A DNA stretch of 64,000 nucleotides from Bifidobacterium subtile (GCF_000741775.1 NZ_JGZR01000009.1:1-64000); one strand, 5' to 3'. Shown: positions 44,804 to 54,169, counted from the first letter of the stretch. Notes: generated from the letters alone by a model not told the origin. Numbers and translations: made by a program.

Positions 44804-46231
44804 ATGACGGATGTCTTCGACGAATCGGCCGCAAAGATGCGCAGCCAGGATATGAGCGAAACGGCTATTGCACAGTTCAAAAGGCTGTACGACGTGTGGC
44901 GCGGCGAGGAGGACACCAGCTGGATTCGCGAGTCCGACGTCGAGCCGCTTGACGATGTGCCCAGCTTCCACGACGTATACGAAACGATCGATCACGACAA
45001 GGCGGTCGGGGCCTTCGAGAAGACGGCTTTTCTCAAGCTCAACGGCGGGCTGGGGACCTCGATGGGTCTGGACAGCGCCAAATCGCTGCTGCCGGTGCGT
45101 CGCCACAAGGCTCGGCAGATGCGCTTCATCGACATCATCATCGGGCAGGTGCTCACCGCCCGCGCCCGCCTTAACGTGCCGCTGCCGCTGACCTTCATGA
45201 ACTCCTTCCGCACTTCGGCCGATACGATGAAGGTCTTGGAGCGCAACCCCAAGTTCGTCCAGGATGACATCCCCATGGAGGTCGTTCAGCACCAAGAGCC
45301 TAAAATCGAGATCGAAAGCGGCAAGCCGGCGAGCTTCCCGGCGAATCCGGAGCTGGAATGGTGCCCGCCGGGTCACGGCGATCTGTTCTCGACAATCTGG
45401 GAATCCGGGTTGCTCGATACCCTGCAGGAGCAAGGCTTTGCCTACCTGTTCATCTCCAACTCCGACAATCTCGGGGCGCGGCCTTCACGCACGTTGGCGC
45501 AGCACTTCGAAAACACCGGCGCTCCGTTCATGGTCGAAGTCGCGACCCGCACCTACGCGGACCGCAAGGGCGGGCATATCGTGCGCGACAGGAAGACAGG
45601 GCAGCTCATGCTGCGCGAAATGAGCCAGGTGCATCCTGACGACAAGTCCGCCGCGCAGGATATCGCCAAACATCCGTACTTCAACACGAACAGCATTTGG
45701 GTTCGCATCGACGCGCTGAAGGAAAAACTGGCCGAATACGACGGCGTGCTGCCGTTGCCGGTGATTCGCAACGAGAAGACCGTGGACCCGACCGATCCCG
45801 ATTCCACCAAGGTCATGCAGCTGGAAACCGCCATGGGAGCGGCCATCGGCGTATTCGACGGAGCCATCTGCGTGCAGGTCGATCGCATGCGCTTCCTGCC
45901 GGTGAAGACGACCAACGACCTGTTCATCATGCGATCCGACCGTTTCCATCTGACCGACTCCTACGAGATGGAGGACGGCAACTACATCTTCCCCAGCGTC
46001 GATCTCGATGAGCAGTACTACAAGAACATCAATGATTTCAATGAGCGCTTCCCGTACTCCGTGCCATCCCTGGCCGCTGCCAACTCGGTAACGATCAAAG
46101 GCGACTGGACCTTCGGCCAAAACGTGGTCATGTATTCGGACGCAACCCTTGCGGACAATGGCAGGCCGAGCTATGTGCCGAACGGCGAATACGTTGGGCC
46201 ACAAGGCATTGAGCCCGATGACTGGGTGTGA
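44804..46231 (+). CDS. ugpA: UTP-glucose-1-phosphate uridylyltransferase (eukaryotic UGPase type)
   Basis: 475 residues from ATG 44804 (GAAAGG upstream). LKLNGGLGTSMGLDSAKSL (about 79-97) is the nucleotide-binding loop of UDPGP enzymes, with FISNSDNLGA and GGHIVRD following. It makes UDP-glucose for the Leloir pathway and polysaccharides; in bifidobacteria this type serves galactose and lacto-N-biose metabolism together with GalE and GalT. It is divergent from padR and precedes pafBC. Confidence 0.93.
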   Translation: MTDVFDESAAKMRSQDMSETAIAQFKRLYDVWRGEEDTSWIRESDVEPLDDVPSFHDVYETIDHDKAVGAFEKTAFLKLNGGLGTSMGLDSAKSLLPVRRHKARQMRFIDIIIGQVLTARARLNVPLPLTFMNSFRTSADTMKVLERNPKFVQDDIPMEVVQHQEPKIEIESGKPASFPANPELEWCPPGHGDLFSTIWESGLLDTLQEQGFAYLFISNSDNLGARPSRTLAQHFENTGAPFMVEVATRTYADRKGGHIVRDRKTGQLMLREMSQVHPDDKSAAQDIAKHPYFNTNSIWVRIDALKEKLAEYDGVLPLPVIRNEKTVDPTDPDSTKVMQLETAMGAAIGVFDGAICVQVDRMRFLPVKTTNDLFIMRSDRFHLTDSYEMEDGNYIFPSVDLDEQYYKNINDFNERFPYSVPSLAAANSVTIKGDWTFGQNVVMYSDATLADNGRPSYVPNGEYVGPQGIEPDDWV

Positions 46232-46370
46232 GAGGCAATTCAGCCTAACAAAGAAAACGAACGATTTTGCCAAATTGGTGCCGTAAACCGCGCAAAGGCA
46301 TCTAGTATAGAGAGAAGTGCGCATTCATATCGCGCACTATTACGAAGACAATAACGATACGCGAGGACCA

Positions 46371-48419
46371 ATGGCAGAGGGCAGCAACGGAAGGCGACGT
46401 TTTTCCGACAAATGGGGCAAGCACGAATTGGATGTGCTGGCCGTATTGTCATCCGCGTTCCCCCAATGGCTCACGTCACGCCAGATCGCGCAGCGTGTGA
46501 AGGCGTATGCCGATTCATACGGCGAGCTGGGCGATCAGGCCGCCAAGGCGGCGTTCGCGAAGCAATTCCAGCGCGACCGCGCGAAACTGGCCGCCATGGG
46601 CATTGCCATCGAATCGCGCCAGCCTGAATACTCCTCGAAGTCCGAGGGGCAGGATTTCGCCTCGTACCGGCTGCAGCTCGGCGACGAGCCGCGCGTCCGC
46701 CTGCGCTTCGAACAGGAGGATCTGCCGGTACTGGCCGCGGCGAACTATCTGGCCCGGTCGATGTCGATCTCCTCATCCGCATCGCATCAGGAGGAGCAGC
46801 ATGCTTCGCGCACTGCCCCGCGCGTGCCGCAGACCCCGATTCCAGGACTCGGACTCGATTCGATAGCGCCCGGACTCGGCACGCAGACGATTCCCGACGA
46901 TCTGGTCAAGGTGATCGATTCGCGTCGCTTCGCCGCCACGGTCGATGTCGATGGCGAGCACCTGAATGTCGCCTATGCGGATTCTGACGATCTGGCTACC
47001 TTCGTGCTCGAGCACCCGGGCGCCTATGTCGTCAGTCCCAAAGAGGCAGTGGATGCGCTGAACCGGCGCCTGCACGCCGCAACCCAATTCCAGCTCGCCG
47101 ACGAGACGAAGAACGGCGCAAGCGCGACGGTCGTTCCCGGCACCATCAGCCGCAGGGACGACGAGACCGAGGATCCCGAGACACGGAAAGACGCTCAGAA
47201 GAAAAGTCCTTCTTCCTTCCAGACCGGCAGCGAAGTCGATCGACGGCTGCGGCTGATGCTGTTTCTTTCGGCCCATCTGGGCGAGGAATTCTCGCTCGCC
47301 GAACTCGCCGAACGCTTCATCGGCACGCCCAAGTCGCCGGAGGAGCTCAAGAAGTTTGTCGCGGTCATCCGCAAGGACATCAACACGCTGACGACGGTTT
47401 CCGACGATGGCGAGATGGCCGGCAGCCAGTTCTTCGACATCGACTGGTCGCTGCTGGACTCCGAGGGCATCGTGTCGGCGACGAACTCGCTGGGTCTCGA
47501 ACGTCTGGCTGGCATCTCGCAGCAGTATCTGAGCATGCTGACCGCATCGGTGAGCTATCTCGCGCATTCGCCGCTGCTGCCCGACGCACAGCACGAGCAG
47601 GCCCAGTCCCTGTACATGCGTCTGCGCCAGCATGTCGTGCCCGGCCAGACGCCATGGCTGAGTCTGACCGGATACGAGATGGAGCCGCGCAGCTTCACCG
47701 TCGTCAACCGCGCGATTTCCACCGACTCGCTGCTGGATATGGAATACACGGACGGCGCAGGCCGCACGCGCCGCAAGCTCGTCGCGCCGGCGAAGATCTA
47801 CGTGGATGAGGGCGTGTACTACGTGGCCGTCTGGACCGATGTCGAAGCCGCCACGCCGGACGACAAACGCCGACTGGTGGCCAAGGACACGACGATCAAC
47901 AAGGTGACCGGCCAGCCCCGCATCTGGCAGGTGCTCAGACTTTCACGCATCGACCACGCGGAGATCGTTGCGCCGAGCGCACCGGTGGACGTGCCCGACG
48001 TGCCTGTCAGCGAGCTGCGCAAATGGAGCTTCGACAACGGCACCGCCGCAGTGTTCATCACCGATCAGCAGCAGCTGCCGTTCATCACGACGCTGTCCGA
48101 TGCGACGGTGGAGCCGTGCGGGAAAGGGGAGAAGGTGCATCTGACCGTGTCCTCCGACTCCTGGTTCGTGGCATTCTGCATCGCGCATGCCCGGCACATC
48201 ACGGCAGTCGCCCCCGAGACGCTGCGTTCCATGATCATCGCCCGCGCCGAGCGGGAGCTCAGCGTTGCGCATAATGACGTCGAATCCGGGGATGCTCAGA
48301 CTCCGAACAGTCAGGAGACCGGCGCTGTCACGGGGCCTGACGCCCAAGCATCCGGCGCTGACGCGACAGTTGACACTGAATTGAACGCTGCGTCATCGAA
48401 CGCTGTGTCATCGAACTGA
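46371..48419 (+). CDS. PafBC-type WYL-domain transcriptional regulator (fused)
   Basis: 682 residues from ATG 46371 with GAGGA upstream. Two HTH-WYL halves in one chain: the first HTH about 15-80 (LTSRQIAQRVKAYADSY), the second HTH about 290-345 (FSLAELAERFIG...), followed by a WYL-like domain (LLDMEYTDGAGRTRRKLVAPAKIYVDEGVYYVAVW). In mycobacteria separate PafB and PafC activate the LexA-independent DNA damage response. The first WYL half appears degenerate here. Confidence 0.85.
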   Translation: MAEGSNGRRRFSDKWGKHELDVLAVLSSAFPQWLTSRQIAQRVKAYADSYGELGDQAAKAAFAKQFQRDRAKLAAMGIAIESRQPEYSSKSEGQDFASYRLQLGDEPRVRLRFEQEDLPVLAAANYLARSMSISSSASHQEEQHASRTAPRVPQTPIPGLGLDSIAPGLGTQTIPDDLVKVIDSRRFAATVDVDGEHLNVAYADSDDLATFVLEHPGAYVVSPKEAVDALNRRLHAATQFQLADETKNGASATVVPGTISRRDDETEDPETRKDAQKKSPSSFQTGSEVDRRLRLMLFLSAHLGEEFSLAELAERFIGTPKSPEELKKFVAVIRKDINTLTTVSDDGEMAGSQFFDIDWSLLDSEGIVSATNSLGLERLAGISQQYLSMLTASVSYLAHSPLLPDAQHEQAQSLYMRLRQHVVPGQTPWLSLTGYEMEPRSFTVVNRAISTDSLLDMEYTDGAGRTRRKLVAPAKIYVDEGVYYVAVWTDVEAATPDDKRRLVAKDTTINKVTGQPRIWQVLRLSRIDHAEIVAPSAPVDVPDVPVSELRKWSFDNGTAAVFITDQQQLPFITTLSDATVEPCGKGEKVHLTVSSDSWFVAFCIAHARHITAVAPETLRSMIIARAERELSVAHNDVESGDAQTPNSQETGAVTGPDAQASGADATVDTELNAASSNAVSSN

Positions 48420-48442
48420 TTAAAGAAGACAGGGAGCTGCTC

Positions 48443-48757
48443 ATGCCATGGTGGATCTGGTTGCTGCTGGCGCTGTTCATGCTGGCCATGCTGATTATCG
48501 GTGCGGCCTATGTGGCCATGCACGCGTTCAGAGCATTCCGCGTGGTCTCCGATATGGGTTCGACAGTCACAGACCGGATTGCTGCGGCAGAGGACGATGA
48601 TCAGCCGCAGGGCAACGAGCCGCCCATATTCACCCAGCCCCTGCGCCATGCGGGGGATCGGTACGCCGAGGCGCATGCGGATGTCGTCAGGCGTCGCATG
48701 CGCAGGCATGATCGTCACGCTGAGCAATGGGCGCAATGGCGGCAGTTCAATCAGTGA
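48443..48757 (+). CDS. Small single-TM protein between pafBC and helY
   Basis: 104 residues. TM helix about 3-25 (WWIWLLLALFMLAMLIIG...), then a short amphipathic part and a highly charged Arg/His-rich tail. In many actinobacteria tatA lies here between pafC and the HelY helicase. The protein has a TatA-like topology but lacks the FxPK/FG hinge that marks TatA. Confidence 0.65.
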   Translation: MPWWIWLLLALFMLAMLIIGAAYVAMHAFRAFRVVSDMGSTVTDRIAAAEDDDQPQGNEPPIFTQPLRHAGDRYAEAHADVVRRRMRRHDRHAEQWAQWRQFNQ

Positions 48758-48781
48758 GACAGCCAATTATCTTAGGGGATT

Positions 48782-51442
48782 ATGACTCATCATCGTCATC
48801 ATAAACGTCGTACGCAGCCTGAAGCAGCCGTGACTTCCGCCACATCCACGGCGAAGCGGCGCACGGGTGCGGCAGGCACCCCGGCTGAACGCTATGCCAG
48901 CTTCCGCCGTCGTCAAGCGCAGGACGCCTCGGCCGTGACCCGCTTCGCAAGCACAGTGCCCTTCGAGCTCGACGACTTCCAGATCGAGGCGAATCAGGCC
49001 CTTGAAGATGGACGGAATGTGCTGGTCGCCGCGCCCACGGGGGCAGGCAAGACGGTGGCGGCCGATTTCGCGATGTTCCTCGTCCAGGAGCGCAATGTCA
49101 AAGCCTTCTATACGACGCCCATCAAGGCGCTGAGCAATCAGAAATACCATGATCTGGTGGCCGTGTACGGCCCTGACAAGGTCGGTCTGCTCACGGGCGA
49201 CACCTCGATCAACCCGCAGGCCGATATCGTGGTGATGACCACCGAGGTGCTGCGCAACATGCTGTACGAGCGCTCTTCGACGCTTGACGCGCTGCGCTAT
49301 GTGGTGCTGGACGAGGTGCATTATCTCGCCGATCATCTGCGCGGGCCGGTCTGGGAAGAGGTCATCATCCATCTTCCCGAATCAGTGCGCATCGTCGCGC
49401 TGTCCGCCACGGTTTCGAATGTCGAGGATTTCTCCTCGTGGATCGCCTCAGTGCGAGGCGACACCCGACTGGTCGTGTCGGAACATCGCCCAGTGCCATT
49501 GGAACAGCACGTCATGGTGCAGGCCGATCCGAAGACAGAGCCTGAGCTGATCGATCTCTACCGCCGCAACGCCGCGGGAGAGCAGACGATCACCATCAAT
49601 GCAGGGCTTATCGACCGTCTCGATCAGCTCAACCGCCGCGCCGCACGGCACGCCGGACTGGAGCATGAAGCGCGAGGGCGCCGCGGCGGCAGACGCGATG
49701 GCGGCCGGGGGGACGTCAGGCACGCATCGAAGCATCATACCCGCGGGATCGCCGACAAGCCGCAGCGGCACACGCCGCGACGCTGGGCGGTCGTCGACGA
49801 GCTGAATTACATGGGCCTGCTGCCCGGAATCTACTTCATTTTCTCGCGCAACGGCTGCGATCAGGCCGTGCAGCAATGCCTTGAGGCCGGTCTGCGACTG
49901 ACCGACGACGATGAAACAGAGCGTATACGACAGGTCGTTGACGCGATGGTGGACGGACAGATGTCCTATGAAGATCTCAAGGCGCTGTCCTTCCCGCGAT
50001 TCCGCTTCGCTTTGGAGCAGGGCTTCGCGCCGCATCATGCCGGCATGATCGCACTCTTCCGGCAAATCGTGGAAACGCTATTCGAAATGGGTCTGGTGAA
50101 AATGGTCTTCGCCACTGAGACGCTGGCGCTGGGCATCAACATGCCGGCACGCAGCGTGGTGGTCGAAAAGCTCGAGAAGTTCAACGGCGTCGAGCATGTG
50201 AGTCTGACGCCGGGGGAGTTCACCCAGCTGACCGGCAGAGCCGGGCGCCGCGGCATCGATACGATCGGGCATGCTGTTGTGGTCGATCATCGAGGCTTCG
50301 TGCCCGCCACTGCGGCGTCGCTGTCGAGCAAGCGCGTCTACCCGCTGCACTCGAGCTTCAAGGCGACGTTCAACATGGCGGTCAACCTGCTCAATGCGAG
50401 CGATTACGACACCGCCCGGGTCACCCTCGACCATTCCTTCGCGCAATGGGAGGCGAACGAATCCGCATGGGAACTCGAATCACGGGTGACGACGCTGCGA
50501 CAGGCGATCGAAGGATACGAACAGGCCTTCGCCTGCGAGCACGGCGATTTCCGCTCGCTTATGGATATCCGCATGCAGCTGGTAGATCTGCAAAAGGACG
50601 GCCGGCGACAGCTCAAGCGTCGCAAATTCCATTCCGAAGAGGAGCGCACCAAGGCCTTCCGGCAATACGGCGAACAACTTGCTCGACTGCGCAAGCTCGA
50701 CCGGGAGCATCCTTGCCGCAGCTGCCCGGACTTGGCTCAGCATATGACCTGGGGCCATCGGTGGATGCGCGAAAATCGGGAGCTTCGCCATGCGCAGGCA
50801 CGCTATGATGCCAGAACTGGGTCCGTGGCACGTCAGTTCGACCGCATCTGCAGCATTTTGCTGGCAATGGGCTATTTGAAGCGTCATGCCGAGGCAGACA
50901 ACGATCTGCTGCTCACCGATCGCGGTCAGCTGCTGCGGCACTTATACGGCGAGCAGGATCTTGTTCTGGCGCAGACGATCGTCGACGGCACGCTCGACTC
51001 CTTGACCCCGCGGGAGATGGCTGCGACGCTTTCCGCATTGGTGTACGAGTCGCGTCGCGGCGGCATGGGGGAGCCGAGCTACTATCCCGGTGGTGCGCAC
51101 GGCACCGTGGCACAGGCGTGCGACGCATTGCGCGAACAATGCACCCATATCGACGAGCTATGCCGCGACTATGGACTGGAGGCGCTGCAGCAGCCCGACT
51201 TCGGCGTTGTCGACATCATGGATGCATGGTCCAGCGGCGCTGATCTCGGCGAAATCCTGCATGGCAACGAACTGACCGGCGGCGACTTCGTGCGCACCGC
51301 AAAACGCCTGTCCGACATGCTGCAGCAGATTGCCATCGCCGCACCCTACATCGGCGAACGCGGCGAGGCGCTCGCCCGCAATGCCATGGCGGCGAACCAC
51401 AGCGTCAACCGTGGCATCGTAGCGTATTCCGGTGTTGGCTGA
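48782..51442 (+). CDS. helY: Ski2-like DEAD/DEAH RNA helicase HelY
   Basis: 886 residues. Motif I APTGAGKT at about 83-90, DEVH from 177, motif III LSATVSN, motif VI QLTGRAGRRGID. A basic His/Arg-rich linker at about 295-335 follows the first RecA domain. The C-terminal half is the DSHCT-type winged-helix/arch region. Actinobacterial HelY works on RNA/DNA hybrids, and the position next to pafBC is conserved. Confidence 0.93.
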   Translation: MTHHRHHKRRTQPEAAVTSATSTAKRRTGAAGTPAERYASFRRRQAQDASAVTRFASTVPFELDDFQIEANQALEDGRNVLVAAPTGAGKTVAADFAMFLVQERNVKAFYTTPIKALSNQKYHDLVAVYGPDKVGLLTGDTSINPQADIVVMTTEVLRNMLYERSSTLDALRYVVLDEVHYLADHLRGPVWEEVIIHLPESVRIVALSATVSNVEDFSSWIASVRGDTRLVVSEHRPVPLEQHVMVQADPKTEPELIDLYRRNAAGEQTITINAGLIDRLDQLNRRAARHAGLEHEARGRRGGRRDGGRGDVRHASKHHTRGIADKPQRHTPRRWAVVDELNYMGLLPGIYFIFSRNGCDQAVQQCLEAGLRLTDDDETERIRQVVDAMVDGQMSYEDLKALSFPRFRFALEQGFAPHHAGMIALFRQIVETLFEMGLVKMVFATETLALGINMPARSVVVEKLEKFNGVEHVSLTPGEFTQLTGRAGRRGIDTIGHAVVVDHRGFVPATAASLSSKRVYPLHSSFKATFNMAVNLLNASDYDTARVTLDHSFAQWEANESAWELESRVTTLRQAIEGYEQAFACEHGDFRSLMDIRMQLVDLQKDGRRQLKRRKFHSEEERTKAFRQYGEQLARLRKLDREHPCRSCPDLAQHMTWGHRWMRENRELRHAQARYDARTGSVARQFDRICSILLAMGYLKRHAEADNDLLLTDRGQLLRHLYGEQDLVLAQTIVDGTLDSLTPREMAATLSALVYESRRGGMGEPSYYPGGAHGTVAQACDALREQCTHIDELCRDYGLEALQQPDFGVVDIMDAWSSGADLGEILHGNELTGGDFVRTAKRLSDMLQQIAIAAPYIGERGEALARNAMAANHSVNRGIVAYSGVG

Positions 51443-51524
51443 GCATTTGCATCGATGGAATAAAACACTCGTCCGAACTGTTCTGTAGCTTGGATAGTTG
51501 GATTGAATTAGGAGGAGTCAAGGA

Positions 51525-51872
51525 ATGGCTGAACGTAGTCTGCGCGGCATGAGCATCGGCGCGAAATCACTGGAATCCGACGATAATGTGGATTTCGCCG
51601 CCCGCAGCGATGTCGCCTACATCTGCCCGAACGGACATCGCACGATTCTGCCGTTCGCGGAAGGCGCAGAGGCGCCGAACGAGTGGGAATGCCGCTGCGG
51701 TGCCATGGCTCATCGCGAGGGCGAAGGCGATGCCGAGGCCGATGAGATCACCAAACCGACTCGTACGCATTGGGACATGCTGTGCGAGCGTCGCAGCGAA
51801 ACCGAGCTCAAGGAGCTGCTCGCCAAGCGTCTCAAAATGCACCACGAAGGATGGATTCCCGATTACGAATAA
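51525..51872 (+). CDS. rbpA: RNA polymerase-binding protein RbpA
   Basis: 115 residues, AGGAGG before ATG. MAERSLRGMSIGAKSLESD is the RbpA N-terminal tail; the central domain has YICPNGHRTILPF and EWECRCGA with Cys pairs, and TRTHWDMLCERRSETELKELLAKRL is the sigma-interacting C-terminal helix region. It stabilises open complexes with group 1 and 2 sigma factors. A terminator follows. Confidence 0.97.
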   Translation: MAERSLRGMSIGAKSLESDDNVDFAARSDVAYICPNGHRTILPFAEGAEAPNEWECRCGAMAHREGEGDAEADEITKPTRTHWDMLCERRSETELKELLAKRLKMHHEGWIPDYE

Positions 51873-51880
51873 GGTTCTGA

Positions 51881-51922
51881 CATAATGCCCGGTTATGGTC
51901 ATGCGACCGACCGGGCATTATG
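51881..51922 (+). terminator. Hairpin terminator after rbpA
   Basis: CATAATGCCCGGT (51881-51893) pairs with ACCGGGCATTATG (51910-51922), 13 bp, 16-base loop, nine bases after the stop. There is no long T tract. Confidence 0.75.
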
Positions 51923-51962
51923 CTACAAAGTGATAAGAAACATGACAGGGGAGTAGTAGCAC

Positions 51963-52676
51963 ATGAATGCAGCGCCAAGGAATATTGTTTTGCTTGATCT
52001 CGACGGCACGCTGACCGCATCAGCTCCAGGAATCATCGCCAGCGTGAGAAAAGCCTATGCCGATATGGAGCTGCCAGTACCTGACGACGCAGAACTGCAA
52101 CGGTTCATCGGCCCGGCGATCATCGAATCCCTGCAACGCAACCATGTGCCCGACGATATGCTGCAGCAGGGCGTCGACGCCTACCGCAGCTATTACTCCG
52201 ACATCCCCGCCTTCGACGACCCGAACGACCCGGGGCACAAAGTCCCCGGACACTTGTGCTGCACCGTGTTCGATGGCATACCCGAGCAGCTGGCCGCGCT
52301 GCGGAGCGACGGCTTCATGCTGGCGCTTGCCACGGCGAAACCCGAATACCAGGCGAAGCCAGTATGCGCGCATTTCCACATCGATCACATGATCGATGAG
52401 ATCTACGGCGCCAGCCGTGATTTCTCACGCTTGAAGAAGGACCAGGTAATCCGCTACGCCTTCGACAACATCGGCTTCGACCCCGCCAACGGCGACAGGG
52501 CGCTTATGGTCGGCGACCGCTGGACCGACGTAGACGGTGCCATCGCCTGCGGCCTAGACTGCCTGGGCTGTCGCTGGGGCTACGCCGAGCCGAACGAACT
52601 CGAAGAGCACGGCGCCTACCGCGTCATCGACCATGTCGATCAGCTGCACGACGCCGTGAGCGAATACTTTGGTTGA
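51963..52676 (+). CDS. HAD-superfamily phosphatase (PGP/Gph-like)
   Basis: 237 residues, GGGGAG upstream. Motif I LLDLDGTLT (D14, D16), motif II LALATAKP (Thr in TAK), Lys in SRLKKDQVIRYAF, and motif IV VGDRWTDVDGA. The small helical C1 cap is typical of phosphoglycolate/beta-phosphoglucomutase-like members. The insert DDPNDPGHKVPGHLCC near residue 80 is unusual. Substrate not deducible. Confidence 0.88.
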   Translation: MNAAPRNIVLLDLDGTLTASAPGIIASVRKAYADMELPVPDDAELQRFIGPAIIESLQRNHVPDDMLQQGVDAYRSYYSDIPAFDDPNDPGHKVPGHLCCTVFDGIPEQLAALRSDGFMLALATAKPEYQAKPVCAHFHIDHMIDEIYGASRDFSRLKKDQVIRYAFDNIGFDPANGDRALMVGDRWTDVDGAIACGLDCLGCRWGYAEPNELEEHGAYRVIDHVDQLHDAVSEYFG

Positions 52677-52773
52677 ATTTACGAAATTTGTTGCTTGCTA
52701 CTGATTTCTTTTGATACATGTGTCATTATTCATTCCTCAATAGAATATAACTACTACATACATCCGATAATGT

Positions 52774-53035
52774 ACGTTATGTCAGATTAAAAATCTGACA
52801 TAACGTCGATTGGTTATATCGCAAAGAACAGCCCTTTGCTGACATAACCAATCGCGTTTAGCAGTGGCACTATCTTGACACAGTGTCGTGTGGTTATATC
52901 GCAGGAAACGTCCTTTGCTGACATAACCACACGCACTTTAACGCTGGTGTAAGGCTAACATAACGTCGATTGGTTATATCGCAAGGAATGGCACCTTGCT
53001 GACATAACCACACGCGGCCTTAGCATTAGTAAGGA
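52774..53035. repeat. Intergenic array: one perfect hairpin plus three 80-bp hairpin units
   Basis: ACGTTATGTCAGATT (52774-52788) pairs with its complement at 52792-52806. Three units follow with exact 80-base period: GGTTATATCGCA starts at 52812, 52892 and 52972. Unit 1 pairs CGATTGGTTAT/ATAACCAATCG and GCAAAG/CTTTGC; unit 2 CGTGTGGTTAT/ATAACCACACG; unit 3 GCAAGG/CCTTGC inside a partly mismatched outer stem. Paired changes preserve the stems between units. Each ends in TGACATAACC. AT-rich surroundings from 52677 to 53123 contain no gene. Confidence 0.85.
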
Positions 53036-53106
53036 ACAAACAGCTTCCATGTACCGACAATAACTAAGCGCTTTCGTTTCTTCGGAGGACGTTTTGCTCC
53101 ACATAT

Positions 53107-53140
53107 CGGTTCACACTGGTATCTCAAAAAGTGTGAACCG
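53107..53140. promoter_or_regulatory. 11-bp inverted repeat at the 3' end of a small membrane protein gene
   Basis: CGGTTCACACT (53107-53117) pairs with AGTGTGAACCG (53130-53140) around twelve bases. The last codons and stop of the minus-strand gene lie in it. The 13-mer GGTTCACACTGGT here recurs with one mismatch at 54181, upstream of the MerR gene. It could be a terminator or a binding site. Confidence 0.55.
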
Positions 53141-53507
53141 CGCCTGAGAGCACCTCATCGATGTGGCTGCGTTCGGCGCGACGTGATTGAAGAATCAGCA
53201 GCAGCACGTCGGCAATGATCAAAGCAGCGAGCACGATCGCGGAGACAAAGCCGACCTGCGTGTACAGCTTTTGCACGTGTTTGGCATAGCCTGCGCCAAT
53301 CACCAAATACACGAGGTATGCCAGCAATCCTGTAATCAGTGAAAGAATATGGCATTTGGCCACGTTCCAGCCTACCGGACGAACTGGTTTGGACGAGCGG
53401 CCGTAATGGCTTCGGACAACGCTCAATACGGCGATGCCGATGCAAATCAATGCGGAAAGCACCCAAAGCGCCGCCGGTATCGCTTCAAACCACATATGTG
53501 CCGACAC
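53124..53507 (-). CDS. Small three-helix membrane protein, unknown function
   Basis: 127 residues. TM helices about 9-28, 52-74 and 84-106. A Lys/Arg-rich loop (SHYGRSSKPVRPVG) follows helix 1. No family recognised. It lies 14 bases after the MerR gene in the same direction, so it may be co-transcribed. The codon for its last residues lies inside the 53107-53140 palindrome. Confidence 0.6.
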   Translation of the reverse strand: MSAHMWFEAIPAALWVLSALICIGIAVLSVVRSHYGRSSKPVRPVGWNVAKCHILSLITGLLAYLVYLVIGAGYAKHVQKLYTQVGFVSAIVLAALIIADVLLLILQSRRAERSHIDEVLSGAVHTF

Positions 53508-53521
53508 TCCCCTGCCTTGGC

Positions 53522-54169
53522 TCAGGCCGCCTGCCGTGCAGCTTTCTGCGCCTCAAGCTTCTTGCGCATGCGCATTGCGGTCAGTTCGTCGATCGGTCGG
53601 CCTGCAGCCCGGGTCGCAGGTGCGGCGGTGAGGTCGACGTAGTCCTCGCCTTCAAGCGCGGTCTCGATCTGGTGCCATAGCGAATCCACCGACACGCTGA
53701 AAAGCGCCTTGCCGCTGTGCACCAGTTTGATGATCTGCTCGGCGCTGACGCACTGGTAGACCTGCTCGCCGTCGCACATGATCGTGACACGAGCCAGTTC
53801 CTGCGTGCCTACGGCCGACAGGAAGCCGATGGCGGCAGTCACGTTCTGCAGGTTCACGCCGGCGTCGAGCAAGCGTTTGGAGACCGCGAGAATGACCACG
53901 TCCTTGAAGGAGTACAGGCGACGCGAACCGGAGCCGTGCGACGGGGTGATGGATGGCTCGACGATTTGCTTGCGTGCCCAGTAATCAAGCTGACGATACG
54001 TTATGCCCGCGATCTTCGACGCGACAGTGCCACGATAGCCACGGCTGATCTCCTCGCCGTCGCCAAGGGAGAACAGCTCGCCCTGCACGGCATCCTGAGC
54101 TGAAAGGTCCATGCGATCCTCCAGCCTGACATGCAGCTTCAACGCGTTCGCGCCCATCTGTTCGGCCAT
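53522..54169 (-). CDS. MerR-family regulator (Rv1828-like)
   Basis: 215 residues from ATG 54169, with AGGGGAG upstream. The MerR HTH is GITYRQLDYWARKQIVEPSITPSHGSGSRRLYSFKDVVILAVSKRLLDAGV, given as residues about 54-104, followed by a long effector/dimer region. Directly downstream of the FHA gene, as Rv1828 follows garA in M. tuberculosis. The C terminus is basic (MRMRKKLEAQKAARQAA). Confidence 0.9.
   Translation of the reverse strand: MAEQMGANALKLHVRLEDRMDLSAQDAVQGELFSLGDGEEISRGYRGTVASKIAGITYRQLDYWARKQIVEPSITPSHGSGSRRLYSFKDVVILAVSKRLLDAGVNLQNVTAAIGFLSAVGTQELARVTIMCDGEQVYQCVSAEQIIKLVHSGKALFSVSVDSLWHQIETALEGEDYVDLTAAPATRAAGRPIDELTAMRMRKKLEAQKAARQAA

Noticed and set aside
52875-52900. TTGACA ... 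TATATC promoter in repeat unit 2
   Set aside because: The spacing is 14 bases, too short for a sigma-70-type promoter, and the words are part of the repeated stem.
52774-53035. Possible CRISPR array
   Set aside because: Only three units, 80-base period, the repeat itself is a long interrupted hairpin and the inter-hairpin parts resemble each other. No cas genes nearby.
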